From: Lachnospiraceae bacterium
GTDB lineage: Bacteria; Bacillota; Clostridia; Lachnospirales; Lachnospiraceae
Assembly (NCBI GenBank): GCA_017482205.1
Contig: JAFUNK010000024.1
Location: forward strand, 239,861-303,860
DNA length: 64,000 nucleotides
Reading direction: 5' to 3'
Program-made: the position numbers and the translations under genes
Notes under the pieces: model-generated
Told to the model about the DNA's origin: nothing
Seen by the model: only the letters and a program-made list of their open reading frames with translations
Databases searched by the model: none
In this document: piece after piece, positions 53,290 through 62,645 of the stretch
Layout: the number at the start of each line of letters is the position of its first letter
How positions within the stretch are numbered: the first letter of the stretch is position 1

Positions 53290-54159
53290 ATGAAGGGAAT
53301 TATTTTGGCCGGAGGCTCCGGCACCAGACTGTATCCGTTGACTAAGGCAATTTCTAAGCAGATTATGCCGGTTTACGACAAGCCTATGATTTATTATCCG
53401 CTGTCTACGCTGATGTTGGCAGGTATCAGGGAAGTGCTGATTATTTCTACTCCCAGAGATTTGCCGGTATTTGAAGAACTTTTAGGAGATGGCAGCCAGC
53501 TTGGTATGAAGTTTTCTTATGCAGTACAGGAGCAGCCCAGAGGACTGGCAGATGCGTTTATTATTGGGGAAGAGTTTATCGGTAATGACAGAGTGGCACT
53601 GGTGCTGGGAGACAATATTTTCTATGGTCAGAGCTTTTCAAAGCTTTTACGTGAAGTGGCATCCAGAGAAAAGGGAGCGACTATTTTCGGCTATTATGTA
53701 AGAGACCCCAGAGAATACGGTGTAGTAGAGTTTGATGAAAACGGAAAGGCTCTTTCCATTGAAGAAAAGCCCGAACATCCCAAGAGCAATTATGCAGTGC
53801 CGGGGCTGTATTTCTATGATAATGATGTAGTAGAAATTGCTAAAAATGTAAAGCCTTCCGCAAGAGGGGAAATTGAAATTACCAGTATCAACAATGAATA
53901 CTTAAACAGAGGCACACTCAGGGTAGAAACCATGGGCAGAGGCTTTGCATGGCTGGATACCGGTAACCATGATGCACTGCTTGATGCAGCAGACTTTGTG
54001 GCAGCGTTCCAGAAGAGACAGGGACTTTATGTTTCCTGTATTGAAGAGATTGCGTATAAGAGAGGCTTTATTACAAAGGAACAGCTTTTGGCATTGGCTG
54101 AACCGTTGATGAAGACCAATTACGGTAAATATTTGGTAGAGGTTGCGAATGGACTCTAA
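53290..54159 (+). CDS. rfbA: glucose-1-phosphate thymidylyltransferase
   Basis: A 289-residue enzyme forming dTDP-glucose. '[20 protein letters not shown]' (3-22), '[19 protein letters not shown]', '[17 protein letters not shown]', 'LGDNIFYG' and '[17 protein letters not shown]' are textbook RmlA. It uses glucose-1-phosphate, probably from the mutase at 60630, and feeds RfbB (47443). The 5' region carries a structured element that may affect its expression. Its last 11 bases overlap the following GH25 gene. Confidence 0.97.
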   Translation: MKGIILAGGSGTRLYPLTKAISKQIMPVYDKPMIYYPLSTLMLAGIREVLIISTPRDLPVFEELLGDGSQLGMKFSYAVQEQPRGLADAFIIGEEFIGNDRVALVLGDNIFYGQSFSKLLREVASREKGATIFGYYVRDPREYGVVEFDENGKALSIEEKPEHPKSNYAVPGLYFYDNDVVEIAKNVKPSARGEIEITSINNEYLNRGTLRVETMGRGFAWLDTGNHDALLDAADFVAAFQKRQGLYVSCIEEIAYKRGFITKEQLLALAEPLMKTNYGKYLVEVANGL

Positions 54160-55408
54160 ATTAAAGCGGTTGACAATTCTGGCAGCCTGTTCCGTACTGG
54201 TATTGGTGGCGTTGGTAGTGGTGCTGTTAAACGGTGGTATAGACACCGGACGTCCGGGTATGGCGACGATAACACCTTCGCCCACTCCTGCACAGAGTGA
54301 CGGTATGATATACCAGAATGGGCAGATTGGAAATGATTTGTCAGCTTTTTTGGAAGATAATACTTTTTTTGACCCGGAAAGAAATGAATTTCTGGAAGAT
54401 TTGCAGGCAGAGCAGAACAGACTGTCTCTGATAGTCACTTCCATAGAGAAGGACTTGCGTATCCAGATTGTGGACAAGGATAACAACCCGGTTATGGGAG
54501 AGAGCTTTTTTGTAACGCTTTCCGATATAGGGGAGTACAAAGACCTGGATAAGGACGGTATTATTTATATCGGGGATTTGCCTGCAGGTGAATATACGGT
54601 TTCCTTAAAGCCAATAGAAGGGTATAATGTACCTTCCGGCGGCACAAGGGTATTGGTAAAAGAAAAAGTAGAATATGTGGTTATCAATGACATTTCACTG
54701 CTGATGAAGACGGAAGCTGATATTGATGCACTGGCAGAGGATACTGCGCAAGTTGTGGAAGACGGTGACCGGACGGAAATTAAAGGGGCACAGACCCTGA
54801 CCGGCAATGCTGTTATGGGTATTGATGTGTCCAAGTGGCAGGGAGAAATTGACTGGGACAAGGTAAAGAACGACGGCGTGGAATTTGTTATTATCCGTTG
54901 CGGATACAGAGGTTCTTCTACCGGTGCATTGGTTGTGGACCCGTATTTTGAGCAGAATATCAGAGGTGCTACAGCAGCAGGACTGGATGTGGGTGTATAT
55001 TTCTTTACCCAGGCCATCAATCAGGTGGAAGCGGTGGAAGAAGCCAGTATGGTGGTGCAACTGATAGAGGAATATGACCTGACTTATCCGGTGTTTATTG
55101 ATACGGAGGGAGCAGGCGGAGACGGACGCGCTGACGGACTGGATGTGGAAACCAGAACATTGGTCTGCGAGGCATTCTGTACTACCGTAAAAAATGCAGG
55201 CTATGAGGCAGGTGTATATGCCAGCCGTAATTGGTACAATAACAAGGTGGATGCGGATACATTGGACAAATTTGTTATCTGGCTTGCGGAATACCGTAGT
55301 GTACCGTTGTATCAGGGATATTACAATATGTGGCAGTATACCTCCAAGGGTAGTATCGACGGTATTGAAGGAAATGTAGATTTGAATATCAGTTATTTAG
55401 GTTATTAG
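54149..55408 (+). CDS. membrane-anchored GH25 muramidase, smaller paralogue
   Basis: A 419-residue protein: N-terminal anchor helix (about 7-27), a short Pro/Thr spacer, a SpaA-like segment ('[18 protein letters not shown]') and a C-terminal GH25 domain from about 220 ('[17 protein letters not shown]', '[18 protein letters not shown]', catalytic 'FIDTEGAGG', 'MWQYTSKGS'). It matches the protein at 44069 over both segments but lacks the acidic repeats, Ig-like domains and wall-binding repeat. The ATG at 54149 lies in the end of rfbA with GAGG upstream. Coupling to rfbA suggests wall cutting is coordinated with polymer synthesis. Confidence 0.9.
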   Translation: MDSKLKRLTILAACSVLVLVALVVVLLNGGIDTGRPGMATITPSPTPAQSDGMIYQNGQIGNDLSAFLEDNTFFDPERNEFLEDLQAEQNRLSLIVTSIEKDLRIQIVDKDNNPVMGESFFVTLSDIGEYKDLDKDGIIYIGDLPAGEYTVSLKPIEGYNVPSGGTRVLVKEKVEYVVINDISLLMKTEADIDALAEDTAQVVEDGDRTEIKGAQTLTGNAVMGIDVSKWQGEIDWDKVKNDGVEFVIIRCGYRGSSTGALVVDPYFEQNIRGATAAGLDVGVYFFTQAINQVEAVEEASMVVQLIEEYDLTYPVFIDTEGAGGDGRADGLDVETRTLVCEAFCTTVKNAGYEAGVYASRNWYNNKVDADTLDKFVIWLAEYRSVPLYQGYYNMWQYTSKGSIDGIEGNVDLNISYLGY

Positions 55409-55486
55409 GGGTTGTAAGACATGTCGCGAAACGTGACGGCAACGATGAAAAGGAGCATGTGCTTAAGGCACAGAATGTGAGGAAAA

Positions 55487-56041
55487 ATGGGTAAGATTAC
55501 AGTTGAAACTTGTGAAATTGAAGGATTAAAGGTTATTACACCGCAGGTGTTCGGCGATGCCAGAGGATATTTTGTAGAAACCTACAATTATAATGATTAT
55601 AAAGAGGCAGGCATCGACCAGATTTTTGTACAGGATAACCAGTCTGCTTCCAAGAGGGGTGTATTGCGTGGGCTGCATTTCCAGAAGGAGTTTCCGCAGG
55701 ATAAATTGGTAAGAGTGATTAAAGGCGAAGTGTTTGATGTGGCGGTGGATTTACGTCCAGATTCTCCTACTTTTGGAAAGTGGCACGGCGTGCTTTTGAC
55801 AGAGGAAAACAAAAAGCAGTTTTTTGTACCGAAGAATTTTGCTCATGGTTTTTTGGTGTTGTCTGATTATGCGGAATTCTGCTACAAATGTACGGACTTT
55901 TACCATCCCAATGACGAGGGCGGACTGATGTGGAACGACCCGGATATCGGCGTGGAATGGCCCTTACAGGAAGGCGTGGAACTGACTTTTTCCGAAAAGG
56001 ATACCAAGTGGCCCAGCTTTAAAGAGTATACACAGCAGTAA
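55487..56041 (+). CDS. rfbC: dTDP-4-dehydrorhamnose 3,5-epimerase
   Basis: A 184-residue cupin epimerase. 'VITPQVFGDARGYFVETYN', 'FVQDNQSASKRGVLRGLHFQ' (catalytic His at the end), 'VRVIKGEVFDVAVDLR' and 'FVPKNFAHGFLVLSD' are the RmlC hallmarks, and the length is typical. With RfbA and RfbB it makes dTDP-4-keto-L-rhamnose. The last enzyme, RfbD, is not in the window. Confidence 0.96.
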   Translation: MGKITVETCEIEGLKVITPQVFGDARGYFVETYNYNDYKEAGIDQIFVQDNQSASKRGVLRGLHFQKEFPQDKLVRVIKGEVFDVAVDLRPDSPTFGKWHGVLLTEENKKQFFVPKNFAHGFLVLSDYAEFCYKCTDFYHPNDEGGLMWNDPDIGVEWPLQEGVELTFSEKDTKWPSFKEYTQQ

Positions 56042-56081
56042 AGCTTATTTTAACGTATTACAACAGTAGGCAGGAGCAGTC

Positions 56082-57071
56082 ATGAAGAAATTATCCAAAA
56101 GAGCCGTCATAGCCCTGTTTTGTATTGTGGCATGTATAGTGGCAGCAATTATTATTATTCATCATAATCCCCTGGCAGACCAACAGGAGGAACTTATTAA
56201 AAAAATAATTTCCTGTGTGGTAATTGCCGTTTCCTGTGTGGCATTTGGTGTTTTGTATGACAAGATATCGGTGTTGCCGGTGGAACTTTACCAGAACAGA
56301 CATCTTATCTGGAAACTGGCTAAAAATGATTTTAGAAAGAGATATGCCGGTTCATGGATGGGAGCAGTATGGGCAATGGTGCAGCCGGTGGTAACGGTGG
56401 TAATGTACTGGCTGGTGTTTGATGTGATTATGCATGGTGCGGGAACGGCTATGCGAGGCGGTGGAGAAATCCCGTTTGTACTGTTTCTGACTGCAGGTCT
56501 GGTGCCGTGGTTTTATTTTACGGAAGCACTCAGTAATGGCACAATGGCACTGGTGGAATACAATTACTTAGTAAAAAAAGTAGTATTTAAAATCAGTATT
56601 TTACCTATTATTAAGGTAATTGGTGCTACTTTTATTCATATTTTCTTTGCAGGCATTTTGCTGGTGGTGGCAATGCTTTACGGCTATATGCCTACGCCCT
56701 ATGCTTTACAGATTATTTATTACAGCTTTTGTACTTTTGTATTGGTGCTGGCGTTGAGCTATACGACATGTGCTTTACAGGTTTTTATGAAGGATATTGC
56801 ACAGATTATCAATATTGTTTTACAAATTGGCATGTGGGCAACTCCTATTATGTGGGATTTTGGGGCCATCAGTCCTATGTGGGCAAAGATTTTAAAATTA
56901 AATCCTATGGTATATGTTGTAAACGGATACCGCAGTGCGATTTATAATCATACATGGTTCTTTGAAGATTTTTATTCTACCATGTATTTCTGGATTTTTA
57001 CAGTGGTGCTGTTTGGCATCGGAGCTTTGATATTTAAACGGTTAAAGGTGCATTTTGCGGATGTAATGTAA
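56082..57071 (+). CDS. polysaccharide ABC transporter permease (Wzm/TagG-type)
   Basis: A 329-residue membrane protein. Two extra N-terminal helices (8-26 and 42-60) precede the typical ABC2 region: amphipathic 'LIWKLAKNDFRKRYAGSWMG' and about six helices, with 'GLVPWFYFTEAL', 'LVKKVVFKISILPIIKV' and 'NPMVYVVNGYRSAIYN' conserved. It exports a lipid-linked polymer together with the ATPase at 57168. The two additional N-terminal helices are unusual for Wzm. The start has AGGAG. Confidence 0.92.
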   Translation: MKKLSKRAVIALFCIVACIVAAIIIIHHNPLADQQEELIKKIISCVVIAVSCVAFGVLYDKISVLPVELYQNRHLIWKLAKNDFRKRYAGSWMGAVWAMVQPVVTVVMYWLVFDVIMHGAGTAMRGGGEIPFVLFLTAGLVPWFYFTEALSNGTMALVEYNYLVKKVVFKISILPIIKVIGATFIHIFFAGILLVVAMLYGYMPTPYALQIIYYSFCTFVLVLALSYTTCALQVFMKDIAQIINIVLQIGMWATPIMWDFGAISPMWAKILKLNPMVYVVNGYRSAIYNHTWFFEDFYSTMYFWIFTVVLFGIGALIFKRLKVHFADVM

Positions 57072-57167
57072 CAGACCTGCAGCATAAAAAATATTGGAGG
57101 CAGCAGGAGTGATGTGTAAGCTAATCCGTAGAGGAAAGCGATACATTGTAACAGATTGTGAGGAAAG

Positions 57168-58457
57168 ATGGAAACAAAGGAAAGAAAACCTGCGATACAG
57201 GTAAAAAATCTGAAAAAGGTATATAAACTGTATAATAAGCCCTCAGACAGGTTTAAAGAGGCCTTTGGTCTGGCAAAGGGAAAGTTTAAGGAACACTATG
57301 CTTTAAATGGAATCAATCTGGAAATTTTTCAGGGAGAGACTGTGGGAATTATCGGGACCAACGGCTCCGGTAAATCTACCATTTTGAAAATAATAACAGG
57401 CGTTCTTAATCCTACGGAGGGCGAGGTCGAGGTAAGCGGACGCATCTCGGCATTGCTTGAACTGGGTGCCGGCTTCAATATGGAATACAATGGTATTGAA
57501 AATGTATATTTAAACGGTACCATGATGGGCTTTTCTGAAAAGGAAATTGAAAAGAAACTGCCGGATATTTTGCAGTTTGCGGATATAGGAGATTATGTGT
57601 ATCAGCCTGTAAAAACCTATTCCAGCGGTATGTTTGTACGTCTGGCTTTTGCAGTGGCTATCAATATTGAACCTGAGATTTTAATTGTAGATGAAGCGTT
57701 ATCGGTAGGAGATGTATTCTTTCAGGCGAAGTGCTATCGCAAGTTTGAGGAATTTAAGAAACTGGGTAAAACCATTGTTTTCGTAAGCCACGATTTGAGC
57801 AGTATCAGTAAATATTGTGACAGGGTATATCTGTTAAATCAGGGTAATCTTTTGGGCGAAGGCAGTGCCAAGGAAATGATAGATGCTTACAAGCAGGTAC
57901 TGGTAGGACAATATGAAGTACCGGAAGGAGAAGAAACTGTACATGTACCGCAGGCGGCACTGAACCCGGAGCTTTTGGAGTATGGTGATAAGCAGGCAGA
58001 AATCGAAGAGTTTTATATTACGGATGAAAAAGGTATTAAGACTACTGCGGTTATTAAGGGAACGATGTTCAATATACATGTTAAAGTACGATTTAATAAT
58101 AGAATAGTAGCGCCTATATTTGCTTTTTCTATTAAAAATATCAGAGGTACGGAAATTACAGGTACAAATACCATGGTGGAAAAGGCTTTCTTGGAACCGG
58201 TGGAAAAAGACAGCGTAAAAGAAGTAACTTTTACCCAGAAAATGAGTTTGCAGGGTGGAGAATACCTGCTGTCGTTGGGGGTAACAGGTTATGCAGGAGA
58301 AGAATTTCAGGTTTACCACAGACTGTATGATGTAGTGAATATTACAGTGGTATCTGATAAAGATACCGTAGGCTATTATGATATGGATTCGACTATTGAG
58401 ATTAAGGATGTGAAGGCCCAAAATGGTCGCGTCATTCCTTACAGACAGGAAGCATAG
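57168..58457 (+). CDS. polysaccharide ABC transporter ATPase with carbohydrate-binding C-terminus (Wzt)
   Basis: A 429-residue ATPase. Walker A GTNGSGKST is at 63-71, signature YSSGM at 151-155 and Walker B ILIVDE at 171-176, followed by the switch region 'FVSHDLSSISKYC'. Residues about 265-425 form a Wzt-type beta-sandwich ('FNIHVKVRFNNRIVAPIF', 'GGEYLLSLGVTG') which in Gram-negative systems recognises the modified end of the glycan. It lies between Wzm and the methyltransferase-kinase, exactly the setting where such recognition is expected. The start follows GAGGAAAG. Confidence 0.93.
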   Translation: METKERKPAIQVKNLKKVYKLYNKPSDRFKEAFGLAKGKFKEHYALNGINLEIFQGETVGIIGTNGSGKSTILKIITGVLNPTEGEVEVSGRISALLELGAGFNMEYNGIENVYLNGTMMGFSEKEIEKKLPDILQFADIGDYVYQPVKTYSSGMFVRLAFAVAINIEPEILIVDEALSVGDVFFQAKCYRKFEEFKKLGKTIVFVSHDLSSISKYCDRVYLLNQGNLLGEGSAKEMIDAYKQVLVGQYEVPEGEETVHVPQAALNPELLEYGDKQAEIEEFYITDEKGIKTTAVIKGTMFNIHVKVRFNNRIVAPIFAFSIKNIRGTEITGTNTMVEKAFLEPVEKDSVKEVTFTQKMSLQGGEYLLSLGVTGYAGEEFQVYHRLYDVVNITVVSDKDTVGYYDMDSTIEIKDVKAQNGRVIPYRQEA

Positions 58458-58466
58458 GAGATTTTC

Positions 58467-60524
58467 ATGACAGAACAGATAGGAAAAATCAAACTGGATT
58501 TGACCCACTATCCCGGCGAGGATTTTTATTGTGACGGTCAGATAGAGGACGAACTTTTAGAAATTACCAAAAATTATGCGGAAATAGAGTATCAGCGGAT
58601 TATAGAGGAAAAGGCAAGCTGGCCCATACTCTATCATTTGTCTCCTTTGAGAGAGAATATTGTGGACTGGATACCTATGGAAAAGACGGCAAAGGTGTTG
58701 GAAGTGGGAAGCGGTTGCGGTGCCATTACCGGTGCTTTATCCAGAAAAGCAGGAGAGGTAGTCTGCGTGGACTTGTCTAAGAAACGCAGTCTGATCAATG
58801 CGTACCGCCACAGTGAATGTGAAAATGTCACGATTCATGTAGGTAATTTTAAGGACATTGAGCCGGATTTGTCTGCTGATTTTGATTATATCTGTTTGAT
58901 TGGTGTGTTTGAGTACGGTCAGAGTTATATGGGCACGGACAAGCCCTTTGAAGAGTTTTTAAACATTATTATGAAGCATCTGGCACCGGGCGGACGGGTT
59001 GTCATTGCCATAGAAAATAAGTATGGACTGAAGTATTTTGCCGGCTGTAAGGAAGACCATTTAGGAACCTATTTTTCAGGCATTGAAAATTATGCCGATG
59101 GCGGCGGGGTGCGGACTTTTTCCAGAAAAGGTCTTGAAAATATTTTTTCTGCCTGCGGTGTAAAGAATTATACCTTTTATTATCCCTATCCGGATTACAA
59201 GTTTATGACGACGGTATACTCGGATGCATATCAGCCGGGCAAAGGAGAACTTTCCAATAACCTGCGCAATTTTGACAGGGAGCGAATGCTTTTATTTGAT
59301 GAGAAGCATGCCTTTGACGGTATTGTAGAGGACAATCTGTTTTCTGTTTTTGCCAATTCTTACGAGGTGATTATTGGAGATGGCTTTGATGTAAAATATG
59401 CCAAGTATTCTAATGACAGAGCACCGGAGTACCGTATCCGTACAGAAATTTCAAGAGATGACGAGGGCGTCACTGTGGTTAAAAAACACCCGTTATGCGA
59501 GGTGGCAAAGGAACATGTCCGGGGAATGGAAGTGGCATATCACAATTTGCAGGAGCGTTATAAGGGCGGAAATATTGCTATTAACAAATGCGAACTCCAT
59601 GAAGAAGAAAATGATATGTGGGCTTCGTTTGAATTTCTGGAAGGCAGACTTCTGTCGGAAATGCTGGATGAATGTCTGGAAAAAGATGATATCAATAAAT
59701 TCCATGCGTTATTTAAAGAGTATGTGGAGAGAACCGGCTACAATGCAGAATATCCGGTGGCGGATTTTGACCTTATTTTTGCTAATATTATGGTTTCCGG
59801 AGATAAGTGGAGTATTATTGATTATGAGTGGACCTTTGGTAAGGCAGTGGACGTAAAAGAATTGGCTTTCCGTGCAGTGTATTGCTATCTTCTGGAAGAT
59901 GAGAAACGAAATAAATTAAATGTAGATTTAATTCTACAAGAATTGGGTATTACAGAAGAGGAAGCGGCTTATTTTAGAGAACAGGAAATGGATTTCCAGA
60001 AGTTTGTAACAGGTAAGCACCATTCTATGTCGGAAATGCGCAATCGCATTGGTTGTCAGATAATACAACCGGTTAAATGGTTTGAACGTTACAAAGATAT
60101 TCAGAGGGTTAATCGTGTGCAAATTTATGAAGACAGGGGCGACGGGCTTTCAGAAGAAAAGTCTTATTTTGTGCCGGAAGCTTATGTGAGTGAACAGGAA
60201 GTGGAATTTACCTTGAATGTGGATGGAGATGTGCAGATGTTGCGTATAGACCCTTCCCAAGATTGCTGCGTGGTACGGATTGAGGAACTGGTGTTTAATG
60301 GAAAAGCAGTACCTGTTACCGATAAGAAAATTTTTTATACAAACGGTAAAGTTTTAAAGCCCGGTGCAGGTGCGGTGTTTGCAACACAAGATCCTAATAT
60401 ATACATTAAGGTATCCGAGCTTGACAGGCAGGCAGCCAATATCCTTTATGCCCGCATGACAGTGGTAAGACTTCCGGTGGCGGTGGCACAGGATATGGCC
60501 GCTAACGTTAAAAAGATATTTTAA
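58467..60524 (+). CDS. methyltransferase-kinase-like protein, WbdD-like chain terminator candidate
   Basis: A 685-residue protein. Residues 70-235 are a class I SAM-dependent methyltransferase ('VLEVGSGCGAITGAL' at 77-91). Residues about 295-480 look like a protein-kinase-fold domain: Lys in 'VTVVKKHPL' (335-343), hinge 'FEFLEGR' (388-394), catalytic-loop 'DLIFAN' (Asp435...Asn440) and 'SIIDYEW' (Asp452 at the DFG position). The last 150 residues are beta-rich. This order matches WbdD of E. coli O9a, which methylates and phosphorylates the chain end and so fixes its length. A coiled-coil ruler as in WbdD is not evident. Placed directly after Wzm and Wzt. Confidence 0.75.
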   Translation: MTEQIGKIKLDLTHYPGEDFYCDGQIEDELLEITKNYAEIEYQRIIEEKASWPILYHLSPLRENIVDWIPMEKTAKVLEVGSGCGAITGALSRKAGEVVCVDLSKKRSLINAYRHSECENVTIHVGNFKDIEPDLSADFDYICLIGVFEYGQSYMGTDKPFEEFLNIIMKHLAPGGRVVIAIENKYGLKYFAGCKEDHLGTYFSGIENYADGGGVRTFSRKGLENIFSACGVKNYTFYYPYPDYKFMTTVYSDAYQPGKGELSNNLRNFDRERMLLFDEKHAFDGIVEDNLFSVFANSYEVIIGDGFDVKYAKYSNDRAPEYRIRTEISRDDEGVTVVKKHPLCEVAKEHVRGMEVAYHNLQERYKGGNIAINKCELHEEENDMWASFEFLEGRLLSEMLDECLEKDDINKFHALFKEYVERTGYNAEYPVADFDLIFANIMVSGDKWSIIDYEWTFGKAVDVKELAFRAVYCYLLEDEKRNKLNVDLILQELGITEEEAAYFREQEMDFQKFVTGKHHSMSEMRNRIGCQIIQPVKWFERYKDIQRVNRVQIYEDRGDGLSEEKSYFVPEAYVSEQEVEFTLNVDGDVQMLRIDPSQDCCVVRIEELVFNGKAVPVTDKKIFYTNGKVLKPGAGAVFATQDPNIYIKVSELDRQAANILYARMTVVRLPVAVAQDMAANVKKIF

Positions 60525-60570
60525 ACTGAAAAATATTTATGAAATATGTAGTATAAATAGCGGATTTTTC

Positions 60571-60599
60571 TTTAAAAGTAAGAGGTAATCTGTTATACT
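60571..60599 (+). promoter_or_regulatory. sigma-A-type promoter of the phosphoglucomutase gene
   Basis: -35 TTTAAA (60571-60576), 17-base spacer, -10 TATACT (60594-60599) with TGT in front (extended -10). It sits 31 bases before the ATG at 60630 in a 105-base gap and so gives the mutase its own transcription start after the exporter operon. Confidence 0.7.
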
Positions 60600-60629
60600 A
60601 ATAATAAATAATGAATCAGGAGGATAACG

Positions 60630-62351
60630 ATGGATTATCAGAGCAAATACCAGTTTTGGCTGGAAAATGATTATTTTGACGAGGATACCAAAAAAGAACT
60701 TGCGGCTATCCGTGATGATGAGAAAGAAATAGAAGACCGTTTTTACAGAGATTTGGAATTTGGTACCGGTGGTCTGCGTGGCGTTATCGGCGCAGGTACT
60801 AACCGCATGAATGTTTATACTGTACGTAAGGCAAGCCAGGGTCTTGCAAATTATATTATCAAACAGGGCGGCAGTGAAAAGGGTGTTGCAATTGCTTACG
60901 ACTCCAGAAGAATGTCTCCCGAATTTGCAGATACAGCAGCTTGTTGTATGGCAGCAAACGGCATCAAGGCGTATGTATTTGACAGCCTTCGTCCTACACC
61001 TGAGCTTTCTTTTGCACTGCGTAAGTTAGGTTGTATTTCCGGTATTGTAATTACCGCAAGCCACAACCCGCCTGAGTACAATGGTTACAAGGTATACTGG
61101 GAGGATGGCGCACAGATTACCGCTCCTAAGGACAAAGAAATCATTGCAGAAGTAAATGCAATTGAAGATTACAATACAGTTAAGACCATGGATAAAGCTG
61201 CTGCTATGGAAGCAGGCTTGTATGAAGTCATCGGTAAAGAAATTGATGATGCATACATGGAAGAATTAAAGAAGCAGATTATTCATCCTGAAATCATTTC
61301 AGAAGTGGCGGATGATATTAAGATTGTATACACTCCTCTTTGTGGTACAGGTAATCTTCCTGTCAGAAGAGTGCTTTCCGAACTGGGCTTCAAGCATGTA
61401 TATGTAGTACCGGAACAGGAAAATCCGGATCCGAACTTTACCACACTGGAATATCCTAACCCGGAAGATCCTAAGGCATTTACATATGCCCTCCGTCTGG
61501 CAAAAGAAAAGGATGCAGACATCGTTCTGGCAACCGACCCCGATGCAGACCGTCTGGGTGTATATGCAAAAGATACAAAGACCGGAGAATATGTACCGTT
61601 CACTGGCAATATGTCCGGTATGCTGATTGCAGAATATATTTTAAGAGAAAAGACCAAGAATAATACCATGCCGGAAAATCCTGCACTGGTAACTACCATT
61701 GTAACCACCAATATGGCTGAAGTTATTACCAAGGCTTACGGTGTGAAGATGATTGAAGTTCTGACCGGATTTAAGTTTATCGGTGAACAGATTAAGTTCT
61801 TCGAAGAGACCGGTTCCAACAATTATGTATTCGGTCTGGAAGAAAGCTACGGTTGTCTGGCAGGTACACACTCCAGAGATAAGGATGCCTGCGTAGCAGT
61901 TATGTGCCTCTGTGAAGTGGCTGCATACTGCAAGAAGGAAGGTAAAACTCTGTGGGATATGATGGTAGAAATGTACGAGAAGTACGGCTACTTCAAAGAA
62001 ACCCAGTACACCATTACCTTAAAGGGTCTGGACGGCGCAAAACAGATTGCAGCAATTATGGATAAGCTTCGTCAGAATCCGCCCAAAGCAATCGGTGACT
62101 TAAAGGTTCTTCGTTTCAGAGACTATCAGGAAGACAGAATCGTGGATATGGAAACCGGTGCAGTAACACCTACCGGCCTGCCTAAGTCCAATGTACTGTA
62201 CTTCGAACTGCCTGACAACTTCTGGTGTTGTGCACGTCCTTCCGGTACAGAGCCTAAGATTAAGTTCTACATGGGTGTAACCGGCAAGAGCATTCAGGAT
62301 ACCGAAGAGAAGGTAGAGAAGCTGACTGAAGATTTAAAGGCTTTGATTTAA
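60630..62351 (+). CDS. pgcA: phosphoglucomutase (phosphohexomutase family)
   Basis: A 573-residue alpha-D-phosphohexomutase interconverting glucose-6-phosphate and glucose-1-phosphate. The phosphoserine loop 'TASHNPPEYNGYK' has Ser144, the metal loop 'TDPDADRLGV' follows, 'GLEESYGCLAG' is the sugar-binding loop, and 'CARPSGTEPKIKFYMG' is the phosphate-binding end. Length and motifs fit the PgcA/YhxB type. It would supply glucose-1-phosphate to RfbA and RfbF. A phosphomannomutase role is possible. The start has a perfect AGGAGG. Codon use is more biased (many GTA, GAA, AAG) than in the sugar genes, as expected for a highly expressed housekeeping enzyme. Confidence 0.93.
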   Translation: MDYQSKYQFWLENDYFDEDTKKELAAIRDDEKEIEDRFYRDLEFGTGGLRGVIGAGTNRMNVYTVRKASQGLANYIIKQGGSEKGVAIAYDSRRMSPEFADTAACCMAANGIKAYVFDSLRPTPELSFALRKLGCISGIVITASHNPPEYNGYKVYWEDGAQITAPKDKEIIAEVNAIEDYNTVKTMDKAAAMEAGLYEVIGKEIDDAYMEELKKQIIHPEIISEVADDIKIVYTPLCGTGNLPVRRVLSELGFKHVYVVPEQENPDPNFTTLEYPNPEDPKAFTYALRLAKEKDADIVLATDPDADRLGVYAKDTKTGEYVPFTGNMSGMLIAEYILREKTKNNTMPENPALVTTIVTTNMAEVITKAYGVKMIEVLTGFKFIGEQIKFFEETGSNNYVFGLEESYGCLAGTHSRDKDACVAVMCLCEVAAYCKKEGKTLWDMMVEMYEKYGYFKETQYTITLKGLDGAKQIAAIMDKLRQNPPKAIGDLKVLRFRDYQEDRIVDMETGAVTPTGLPKSNVLYFELPDNFWCCARPSGTEPKIKFYMGVTGKSIQDTEEKVEKLTEDLKALI

Positions 62352-62412
62352 AAATAAGATACAGATTTTGCATATTTAAAAACCGATTAAAAATAAGTAT
62401 ATGTGAAATACT

Positions 62413-62444
62413 AAAACTGCCGTGGCTTGCTACGGCAGTTTTTT
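62413..62444 (+). terminator. intrinsic terminator after the phosphoglucomutase gene
   Basis: AAAACTGCCGT (62413-62423) pairs perfectly with ACGGCAGTTTT (62432-62442) over an eight-base loop, ending in a run of six T. It is the clearest terminator in the window. Confidence 0.92.
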
Positions 62445-62515
62445 AACGGAGCGACCCGTCGCAAGCGGACTCCTTTCAAAATTTGGTAAAAAATTAACAA
62501 CATAGATGAACAAAT

Positions 62516-62532
62516 GATACAAAAATGATACA
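62516..62532. promoter_or_regulatory. tandem hexamer site upstream of the LCP gene
   Basis: GATACA, five bases, GATACA, the same 11-bp arrangement as at 43909-43925; on the minus strand TGTATC-N5-TGTATC. It lies 114 bases before the LCP ATG at 62646, in a 294-base gap that otherwise holds the terminator and a small GC-rich hairpin near 62450-62474. No convincing -35/-10 pair was found between this site and the gene. Confidence 0.5.
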
Positions 62533-62645
62533 AAATATGACTATTCTGTATTTGCAAGTGACGTGTTACACATACTAAAATGCTGATATACGTCGCAATA
62601 CAGGCCGGAAATCCGACCGGAAGAGAAGGCAAGGAGAAGGGAAAA

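Noticed and set aside
55421-55480. Possible 19-codon leader peptide before rfbC
   Set aside because: No ribosome site, no attenuator hairpin with T-run, and no run of regulatory codons.
57112-57204. Short open frame of 30 codons with AGGAG, overlapping the start of the second Wzt gene
   Set aside because: The AGGAG is only two bases from its ATG, the peptide has no recognisable feature, and a separate GAGG serves the Wzt start. A coupling peptide is possible but unsupported.
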